NCBI GenBank assembly: GCA_027011835.1
Contig: JALUZN010000274.1
Location: 1 to 8,243 of the forward strand
Source of the DNA: Draconibacterium sp.
Lineage (GTDB): Bacteria > Bacteroidota > Bacteroidia > Bacteroidales > Prolixibacteraceae
Length of the DNA stretch: 8,243 nt
Direction of reading: 5' to 3'
Shown: piece by piece, positions 1 to 6,661 of the stretch
Layout of the letters: every line of letters starts with the position of its first letter
Position numbering within the stretch: position 1 is the stretch's first letter
Position numbers and translations under genes: made by a program
The notes under the pieces: generated by a model
The model's database searches: none
What the model was told of the DNA's origin: nothing
What the model saw: the letters and a program-made list of their open reading frames with translations, nothing else

Positions 1-48
1 CAATTCATTCAGGCTTTCTTTTATTATAATTACTGTTCGTTTACCCAT
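1..48 (-). CDS. 5' end of an unidentified gene, possibly a transposase (partial)
   Basis: On the minus strand an ATG at 48-46 opens a frame that stays open to the window edge and reads MGKRTVIIIKESLNEL. The short basic start followed by a beta-like stretch and then 'KESLNEL' looks like a genuine protein N-terminus. It loosely recalls N-termini of helix-turn-helix (IS630-like) transposases of Bacteroidota, but 16 residues cannot prove a family. No Shine-Dalgarno sequence is visible, which is normal in this phylum. The context fits a mobile element: the frame is divergent from, and about 40-50 bases away from, the abrupt 5' end of a truncated CBM6/T9SS gene. A terminal inverted repeat could lie in 49-100 but cannot be recognised from one end. 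It could equally be an ordinary divergent gene or a chance frame. Confidence 0.4.
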   Translation of the reverse strand, partial: MGKRTVIIIKESLNEL

Positions 49-88
49 GCAGTAAATATACAAATTATTTAGGGTGTTTTGAAATTAA

Positions 89-790
89 ATTGGTATAATA
101 GAAGCCGAATTTTTCGATTATGGTGGCGAAGGAATTAGTTACCACGATGTAGATGAAGCAAATAATCCCGGCGATTTCAGACCGGAGGAAGGTGTTGACA
201 TTTACGACCGTTTAGGTGACGGATACCAAATAGGCAATGCAATGCCCGGCGAATGGTGCGAATATATGGTTGATGTTAAAACCGAAGGATGGTACAACGT
301 AACGGCTTATACCGCTGCAATGTATGGCGGAGGAACTTTTCAAATTACGGTCGACACCGTAAAATCGGAAATATTATCGGCAATTACGGGTTACAGCTGG
401 CTAAACACGAAACCGGTTACAACAAAAATGTTTTTACATAAAGGAAGCCAGGTGATGCGCTTTTCGGTATTAAGTGCTCCGGCATTTAATATCGACAAAA
501 CCACATTTGAAATCGCTCCTTCGTCGGTGCAAAACAAAGTAATAAAGGAGACTCCTTTTACTGCCACACAAAACCGGGTTGGAGCATTAGAGGTAACATT
601 CAATCCAAATACTAATGCCGAAATGCTCACTGTTTTCAACATTTCAGGAGCACTTGTTTACTCTGTGTCGAAGCCCGGACAAACGGTTAACATTCCCTTA
701 TATAAAACTCAACCGGGTATCTACATCGTTTTATCGAAAATTAAAAACAAATTGTATTCGCAAAAAATACTGTTAAAAGAAGAACCGTAG
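89..790 (+). pseudogene. 5'-truncated secreted glycan-binding protein: CBM6 module plus T9SS sorting tail
   Basis: The frame is open from 89 to the TAG at 788-790, about 233 codons. The CBM6 signature starts at 98-124 (IIEAEFFDYGG), well upstream of the first ATG at 242, so that ATG lies inside the module and is not a true start. CBM6 hallmarks follow: the EAE calcium-site segment, 'GEWCEY' with Trp at 254-256, a second likely ligand-stacking Trp at 398-400, and 'FNIDK' at 485-499. From about 544 the sequence matches the T9SS type A C-terminal domain (VFNISGALVYS, then PGIYIVLSKI, then a YSQKILLK-like end). Such modules normally end a glycoside hydrolase or similar secreted enzyme. Here TAA (53), TGA (80) and TAA (86) precede the module in frame, no other upstream frame is long, and no signal peptide exists. 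The catalytic part was therefore probably lost by insertion or deletion. Expression of a stand-alone module is unlikely, because T9SS cargo needs Sec export. Confidence 0.8.
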
Positions 791-811
791 TAAAGCTTTT
801 TACGAACATTC

Positions 812-3800
812 TTACTTCTTAACCGCAATCCACCGCCCCGGTTTTTGAGCACGTACGCTAAAATCGTACATCGCCTCGCAACTTACCGGAGGCTGATAAT
901 AGTTGCCAACATAAGTTGCGTTCAACCTGAAAACAAATGTTTTTTGTTCATTCATTTTTAAATCGAAATAGGTATAAACACGGTCGTCGCGAATGTCCTG
1001 ATAATCGAAATTAGAGTTTGTATTTTCAGGAATATCGTTCAGTCTGCGGTTTAATATCTCCCACCCCGACGGAAATACGGTCGACAAAACCATCTCTTTA
1101 TAATCGGTTCGCTGCCCCGGATTTTTAACCGTTACAACCAATTTAAAATCTTCGCCCTGAGCAATTGACGCAGCATCGATTTCACGATTGTTTGCATCGA
1201 GATATTTTGTCTGCATCAATAGATTTTCGGCTGACGAACGCGTATCTGTTCCTGCCGGAATACCTCTTGCAACCAGTTTTACAAATGTTGCATTTTTACC
1301 TTTATTCGTATACCGAACCTTAATTTCTTTCTCTGAACTTAGTTTTACAGGAATAATTACCACCGGAATCTTTGTTCGCATTTTTGTTTTTTCGCCGTTT
1401 ACAACCAACTCAAAATTGGTATCTTCCGAATCGGCATAAAACTTATCGGCAAAATGTGCAGCCGACATTAAGCACCACGCTGCTGTTTGCGTGCTCAACC
1501 AGCTCCGGCTATTCATATCGGCAGCAACTGTTTTAAGCATTTCGAATGCTCGCTCCTTTTTATTTAAAAGAATTAACGACTCTAAAATCATTGCTTTGTC
1601 GCGCAGTGCCGAGCCAAAAGTACCACCAAGTTCGTTGTAATCTTTTATTTCTGTCGATAAGCGAGTTATCATTTTTTCGGCTGCTTCGGGCTGCCCTGCC
1701 AAAACATAAGCAGCTGCCAACCGCCAAACCACCTCCGCCGTTTTATCCTCTTTTTCGCGCAACCTGTTCATTGCGCCCAAATCGGGTTCGCCGGCCAAAG
1801 CCAGTGTATATAAACGGTACGCCTGCGTATAATCGTAGTTTCGGTAGTACACACCGTTACGATATCCATTTGCCGGACTCCAATTTCGGGCGGCCGTTTT
1901 TTGGTAATTTAACCAACTGCGTTTCATTCCCTGTGGAATTGTAAATCCCCGGTCGGCTGCTTTCAATAAAAAATGGCCTGCATAATTTGTTCCCCACTCG
2001 TTTGCTTTCAATGCGCCGGGCCAGTAAGCAAAACCACCGTTGTGCAACTGAAAAGCCGATAATCGGTCTAATGCTTTGCGAATATTGGTCTCGGTTTTTA
2101 GCTTTTGGTCGGCAGTTAATTTGGTCAGTTTTTCTAAAAATAGCTGTGGAAAAGCAGCCGAAGTAACCTGTTCAAGACATCCATGCGGATAATTTATCAG
2201 GTCGTTTAAATGTTTTTCCAGATTTATCGATGGAAATCCCGAAACTTCAACCCACACTTTGTTGGTTCCGGTTTCTCCTGGAAGAGAAATTTTCATCTCC
2301 CCGGTTTTTCCGCCTTCCACCATTTCAGATTTATCGATGGTAACTTTTGAATTTGGATTTCGAACTTCCAGTCCAACTTCATAAGTCGCTTTTTCTGTTC
2401 CGCTTTTTGCTTCAATAAACACTTTTGCAACTCCAGTTTCGCCATTTACTTTTAAGTTGAAAAATGCCATTTTTTCGCCCAACTCAGAAAACGAAACCGT
2501 CTGTTTTGCCTCTCCCTGGACTGCAATGTTTTTGTTGCATTTAATATGCACAGTAACATTTTTTACTTTCTCTTTCATAGCAAAAACAGTAACCGGCAGT
2601 TGCACCTCTTCGTTGGGAGCAAGCACGCGGGGCAAAGTAGCCAGCAACATTAATCCTTTCCGTACAGGTACTGTTTTTTCTGCTTTTCCGTAAGCTCCGT
2701 TTTTCCCAGCTACCACCATTATTCTAACCGCTCCCACATAGTTGAGCATAGTAAAATTGTGATGATTTGTTTTACCTTTTTTCAGTGTAAACGGCCCGGC
2801 AAATTTAACCACCGGTTTAAAACGCGAAATTTTATTTTTTCCACGGGCATTCAACGCTTCGTCGCCCCCAACGGCAAACGCCTTTTCGAGTGCCGCTCCG
2901 TATGCTCCGGCAACATAATCGTACAAATCCCAGGTTTTTACGCCAAGTGCTTCGCGTGCATAAAAAGCTGCGTGTGGAGCGGGTGTTTTAAAGTTGGTTA
3001 ATCCAAGCAATCCCTCATCAACAATGGCGAGTGTGTAAGTCATCTCCTTGCCGTTTTTCTCCGAAACACTAACCGTATATTTTGCCTCCGGCTCAATCTC
3101 TTTTGGTGCTGTTATTTGAGGATGAAGAATAGTTTCCTGATTTTCGACCAATACCGGAACAACCCCGTACAGCCGCAGCGGTGCATCGTTTTTTGTTTGT
3201 CCGTATTTTTGAATTAAAGTTACGTGAACATAAAAATTAGGCGCCATTTCAGGTTTTGCCTGAATGTTAAATGTGGTTTGTTTATCGGTTGTTTTCACCC
3301 AAAAAATATCGGTAACTTCGGTACCATTTTCTACACTTACCAAAGCCCGTCCCTCTTTCGAGGAAGGAATTGTAACTTCAATAACATCGCCAACATTGTA
3401 CTTCTCTTTATCGGTTTTAAGCGTTAACATTGTTGCACCGCTTGCCTGCTCATCCGACCGCCAACTGCCCCATTTCGACATATAAAATGTAGTTCCGGTA
3501 GCGTGACCGCTATTTAAATCTTTCACCCAAAGAAAGTAGCGACCATTGTCTTTCCAGTCGTTGTATTTCACATTCAGTTTTAATTTGCTGAGGTGTTGCG
3601 CATTTTTTATACTCCACTGCCGAACCGGAGAGTAGTAACTTCCCGAAATGTAATGCGCCAGGTTTTCGGAACCCGACTCCCACCACCAGCGCCAGTCTAT
3701 TTTATAGAGCCGCGCCTCAATATCAATTCCCGCAACAGGTTTTCCATTTGCGCTAACGGTAACTATTTCGGGCAGATAATCGGTATCGGTTTTATACCAG

Positions 3801-6346
3801 TTGTCTTCCGATTCGGGCATTTTTACGCCTACAAACGAGTTAAAAGGAGCATATTTTATATTCGAAACATTGGTACTAAAATCGCCTCCCTCTTCGAAAA
3901 CCCGCGAGGTGAACCACACTTTCACCATCCCCGGTGCAGCTTCTAACGATTGAAAATCGAGGGGGATAGTTGCCTGCCCCTTGTCGTTTAATTTCCCTTC
4001 GAAAATGGTCTGCTCGTGCGGAGAAAAGTCGGATGCCGGATTGGTAAATGTAAACTTTTCGTACCCTTTAAATTCGGTTCTGTCTTTTGCAAAAAGAACA
4101 TCTACTTTTGCTTTTAACGAACGTGCCGGAGCACCGTGCAACCAAGTTGCCACAAATGGAACCGACCTGTTTTTTGCTGTTAAAACCGGAGCAGGAAAAT
4201 CCAATTTCACTTTTAACCGGTTGGGTTTTATGGCTTCAATTTTTACCCGTTTCGAGAACGAAACATTTCCCACTTTCGCCTCAACATGCCAGTTACCGGT
4301 TGGTGCTGTTGCAGCTGTTACCGGTGCAAACGAGTAAAATCCACTTTCGTTATTAGATTGTAACTGCTTCTCAACCACCTGTCCGTTCGGATTTATTAAC
4401 TGAAATAATACCGGATAATTTTCGGGCAACCGGGTATTTTTCTTTTCTAAAATAAAGTTCACAAACAGAGTATCGCCCGGTCGCCAAACTCCGCGTTCGG
4501 CATAAATAAATCCTTTTATTCCGTTACGAACCTGCTGCCCGGCAACATTAAAATTACTTGTAGAGAGCGAGCTGCCATCGTCGAGACGCAGATACCCGAA
4601 CTGCCCCATTTTTTGAGCAATCAGAAAAAACGGTTTCTTTTTAAGTCTCAATTTTGCAAATCCCAATTCGTTCGTTTGAACGGTTTCTAACAGTTGATTC
4701 TGATAATTAAAGAGACGAATTTGAACTCCTTTTTCGGGCTCGGTGGTAAGCAAATTGGTTACGACAAAATGCATCGTGTGGTTGCGTCCCTCTTTGGCGA
4801 TAATTCCCAGTTGCGAAGCAAAAATATTCCGCGAAACAAAAACACTGGAGTTGTAATACGAGTCGCTACACGGGTTATCACGCTCTTCCCAATTGTAATT
4901 TGGCGGGAAATAATAGGTCGAATACCAGCCGGGACTGTCCCAGTCGGTTTCATACTCCTCTGTTTCGGGAAGTTCTGTTTCCGCAAGTTCACTCTTATTT
5001 TTTTTGTCGCCACAATTAAATTCGGAAAACTCCTTTTTCATTCGCAGCTCAACCCTATAAATTGCTCCTTGTTCTATTTTAAACAGCGATGCAAGATTTA
5101 TTTTATAGCTTTTCCACTGCTGAAAATCGTCAGGTTTTTCGGCAGTTAGCTTTATTATTTTATCGTACACCATTCGCCCGACAGTGCGTAAATTTTGTTG
5201 CCCATCGAAATTATTATTTTGAAAAAACTGCAATGCATTGTCTTTAAAAATCTGAACAACCCGCACTTCTACAGCATGCAAACCAACAGCTTCGAATGGA
5301 AATTCCAACCGATTATTTTGTGGAACAATTACACCTTTTCCAATTAATCGCAGCCCGGGTTTCTGCATACTAAAATGCAATAAAAAATTCTGAGAGTCTT
5401 TGTATTTCACATAATTCCAATTCTGAATTCCCGGATATACCGTCAAATTAAGCTCTCCTGATATCTGTTTATCGGGCCAGGCATTAATCACGTTATCATC
5501 AACTTCAAGTTTTAAGTTGGTTTTATCTTCCAATTGAACTAGTCCCTCCAAATTCTGATTCTTTAACAGATTATCGGAAAAACGGATTTGAATGTGCTGT
5601 TTAGGAGTTTGAATTACTTGTGCATTAATAATCTCGAATGAACTTAGCGCAGGAATTTTTATCTCTTTTTCGCCCTTGTTGTCGATGTTTAACGGACTTC
5701 CATCCCACTCCACTTTTAAAGTTGCCTCTTTATTGTCGAACCGTTTTAGTGCGTCGATGGTAAAAAAATGCTTTCTGCGCCCCGAATCGTGTTGCCACGT
5801 AATCTCTCTGTTTTCGCCCCCATAAGTTGCTGTTAACAATTCTTCTACTTCTTTGGAGTCCATTACATCGGCTGTTAAAAGGTAACCCGAGAATTTCATC
5901 TCGCCCGGTGCATCGGCACCCGAGTTTTTTAATCCGTCGAACGAAACTGAGAATGATTGTGCAATGGTAGAAAACTGAAACGGCATTTTTTGAAGTTCCT
6001 TAGAAACAGGAAGTAACTTGCCAAGAAAAAATTCGGCACTGTATTTTGTATTCGATTTTAACAAATCGGATGGTCTGAATTCAATAATCCGGCCGCCAAC
6101 GAGTACCACTTCTCCGTCGATAGCTGGCGAAAATTTAAAGAGTTTCTTCCCTTGCACATCTATTTCAGCAAGCGGTTTTGCCAGATATATGGTTATTACC
6201 GACTCTTTTGAAATTGTGCCGCTTGTAAATGCTTGAATAAATTCGCCAAACTGTTTATCTGTTTTTTGCGACCTGTTATTATTGGAGTGACAACCAACCA
6301 AAAAAGTGATTAAAATTAGTGCTAATGGGAAAAAAAACTTCTTCAC
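812..6346 (-). CDS. Bacterial alpha-2-macroglobulin family lipoprotein with thioester
   Basis: An 1844-residue periplasmic protease-trap protein, related to YfhM/ECAM. The start is GTG (6346-6344): it gives a lipoprotein signal peptide (MKKFFF, hydrophobic core, LVGC with Cys19), no ATG lies upstream in frame, and a TAG closes the frame shortly before. No acidic outer-surface export signal follows Cys19, so a periplasm-facing anchor is likely. Visible order: Ig-like N-terminal domain (about 35-130), further macroglobulin-like domains, an acidic/aromatic insert between Cys445 and Cys493, an MG2-like domain with 'GVWRPGD' (Trp621), a bait-region-type domain near 970-1115 (around Tyr983), the A2M domain (around Phe1186), a helical thioester domain with GCLEQ (Cys1390 to Gln1393), and a C-terminal MG10 domain with DIRDDR (1784-1789). 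Cleavage of the bait by a protease is known to expose the thioester, which then binds the attacker covalently. At about 1650 residues the E. coli homologue is shorter; the extra length lies mostly in the N-terminal half. The frame is intact. The gene converges with the CBM6 remnant (21-base gap). No pbpC is adjacent. Confidence 0.95.
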   Translation of the reverse strand: MKKFFFPLALILITFLVGCHSNNNRSQKTDKQFGEFIQAFTSGTISKESVITIYLAKPLAEIDVQGKKLFKFSPAIDGEVVLVGGRIIEFRPSDLLKSNTKYSAEFFLGKLLPVSKELQKMPFQFSTIAQSFSVSFDGLKNSGADAPGEMKFSGYLLTADVMDSKEVEELLTATYGGENREITWQHDSGRRKHFFTIDALKRFDNKEATLKVEWDGSPLNIDNKGEKEIKIPALSSFEIINAQVIQTPKQHIQIRFSDNLLKNQNLEGLVQLEDKTNLKLEVDDNVINAWPDKQISGELNLTVYPGIQNWNYVKYKDSQNFLLHFSMQKPGLRLIGKGVIVPQNNRLEFPFEAVGLHAVEVRVVQIFKDNALQFFQNNNFDGQQNLRTVGRMVYDKIIKLTAEKPDDFQQWKSYKINLASLFKIEQGAIYRVELRMKKEFSEFNCGDKKNKSELAETELPETEEYETDWDSPGWYSTYYFPPNYNWEERDNPCSDSYYNSSVFVSRNIFASQLGIIAKEGRNHTMHFVVTNLLTTEPEKGVQIRLFNYQNQLLETVQTNELGFAKLRLKKKPFFLIAQKMGQFGYLRLDDGSSLSTSNFNVAGQQVRNGIKGFIYAERGVWRPGDTLFVNFILEKKNTRLPENYPVLFQLINPNGQVVEKQLQSNNESGFYSFAPVTAATAPTGNWHVEAKVGNVSFSKRVKIEAIKPNRLKVKLDFPAPVLTAKNRSVPFVATWLHGAPARSLKAKVDVLFAKDRTEFKGYEKFTFTNPASDFSPHEQTIFEGKLNDKGQATIPLDFQSLEAAPGMVKVWFTSRVFEEGGDFSTNVSNIKYAPFNSFVGVKMPESEDNWYKTDTDYLPEIVTVSANGKPVAGIDIEARLYKIDWRWWWESGSENLAHYISGSYYSPVRQWSIKNAQHLSKLKLNVKYNDWKDNGRYFLWVKDLNSGHATGTTFYMSKWGSWRSDEQASGATMLTLKTDKEKYNVGDVIEVTIPSSKEGRALVSVENGTEVTDIFWVKTTDKQTTFNIQAKPEMAPNFYVHVTLIQKYGQTKNDAPLRLYGVVPVLVENQETILHPQITAPKEIEPEAKYTVSVSEKNGKEMTYTLAIVDEGLLGLTNFKTPAPHAAFYAREALGVKTWDLYDYVAGAYGAALEKAFAVGGDEALNARGKNKISRFKPVVKFAGPFTLKKGKTNHHNFTMLNYVGAVRIMVVAGKNGAYGKAEKTVPVRKGLMLLATLPRVLAPNEEVQLPVTVFAMKEKVKNVTVHIKCNKNIAVQGEAKQTVSFSELGEKMAFFNLKVNGETGVAKVFIEAKSGTEKATYEVGLEVRNPNSKVTIDKSEMVEGGKTGEMKISLPGETGTNKVWVEVSGFPSINLEKHLNDLINYPHGCLEQVTSAAFPQLFLEKLTKLTADQKLKTETNIRKALDRLSAFQLHNGGFAYWPGALKANEWGTNYAGHFLLKAADRGFTIPQGMKRSWLNYQKTAARNWSPANGYRNGVYYRNYDYTQAYRLYTLALAGEPDLGAMNRLREKEDKTAEVVWRLAAAYVLAGQPEAAEKMITRLSTEIKDYNELGGTFGSALRDKAMILESLILLNKKERAFEMLKTVAADMNSRSWLSTQTAAWCLMSAAHFADKFYADSEDTNFELVVNGEKTKMRTKIPVVIIPVKLSSEKEIKVRYTNKGKNATFVKLVARGIPAGTDTRSSAENLLMQTKYLDANNREIDAASIAQGEDFKLVVTVKNPGQRTDYKEMVLSTVFPSGWEILNRRLNDIPENTNSNFDYQDIRDDRVYTYFDLKMNEQKTFVFRLNATYVGNYYQPPVSCEAMYDFSVRAQKPGRWIAVKK
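4959..4988. repeat. Imperfect 15-bp tandem duplication inside the macroglobulin gene
   Basis: Two adjacent 15-base units, 4959-4973 and 4974-4988, agree at 13 of 15 positions. On the coding (minus) strand they encode ELAET (453-457) and ELPET (458-462), an in-frame doubling of a five-residue acidic unit followed by two more Glu. They sit between Cys445 and Cys493 in an acidic and then Tyr/Trp-rich insert. Slippage or unequal exchange in a tolerant surface loop is the likely origin (inference). Confidence 0.7.
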
Positions 6347-6661
6347 TGTATCGAGCTTTAAAATGATTATTAATTCCTAAAAGTAAAAAATATAATGAAA
6401 CGAGTTGTTTATTCGATTAAGAAAACATTCCAAACACCTCCAGTTTGTAAAGGGCATATTTTAAAGCAATTAATGCAATAAAACAGTGTTCACGGTCTGT
6501 TGCACTCATTCTCAATCTATGGTTAAACAGGCTCAGTAATTTTTCCCGTTAAATTGGAGGTTGCCTTTTGTTTTTAAAGCTGAGACTTGGTGTTTCGCTT
6601 ATTGGATTACCCGTGGTAGAACTATTAACAGACAAATAAGGACCTTCATAGCAATCTGTTT
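6347..6661. other. Gap between sulfatase and macroglobulin genes
   Basis: This 315-base stretch holds no intact gene of convincing length. The part next to the macroglobulin start (6347-6416) is AT-rich and would carry its promoter. On the minus strand TATATTTT (6394-6387) differs from the Bacteroidota -7 consensus TAnnTTTG only at the last base, and no well-spaced -33 TTTG is seen, so no promoter is called. The part at 6417-6660 may be a decayed coding remnant, listed separately. No strong rho-independent terminator follows the sulfatase stop, and no tRNA or riboswitch-like structure was recognised. Confidence 0.6.
6417..6659 (-). pseudogene. Possible decayed coding remnant, family unknown
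   Basis: One minus-strand frame is open from the sulfatase end to a TAA at 6551-6549 (readable text such as GPYLSVNSSTTGNP). It then continues in the same frame to a TAA at 6419-6417 (REKLLSLFNHRLRMSATD, then ALKYALYKLEVFG). The second half contains a 30-codon ORF from an ATG at 6509. Its alternation of hydrophobic and charged residues looks protein-like and resembles the helical C-terminal tail of some DDE transposases, but I cannot name a family. A single stop in about 80 codons of AT-rich DNA can occur by chance in one of six frames, so this is a suggestion only. A genuine small protein of 30 residues (6509-6417) is a weaker alternative. Confidence 0.25.

Noticed and set aside
1..100. A frameshift that could join an upstream frame to the CBM6
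   Set aside because: The other two plus-strand frames have stops at 70-72 (frame 1), and at 27-29 and 96-101 (frame 3), and read no enzyme-like sequence, so a single shift does not rescue the gene.
242..790. Treating the ATG at 242 as the start of a complete 182-residue gene
   Set aside because: That Met lies inside the CBM6 module; clear CBM6 sequence is encoded upstream from about 98. The gene is a truncated remnant.
790..803. Hairpin GTAAA-GCTT-TTTAC between the convergent stops as a terminator
   Set aside because: The stem is only five AT-rich pairs with no GC clamp, too weak to call a terminator.
1546..5149. Several plus-strand ORFs of 80-151 codons opposite the macroglobulin gene
   Set aside because: They are antisense shadows of a long real gene. 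Their translations lack domain-like features and they overlap conserved macroglobulin segments.
6434..6565. Imperfect inverted repeat (ACCTCCA segments at 6436-6442 and 6562-6556) as the ends of a small mobile element
   Set aside because: Only seven bases match without gaps, the rest needs a gap and mismatches, and no target duplication is visible.
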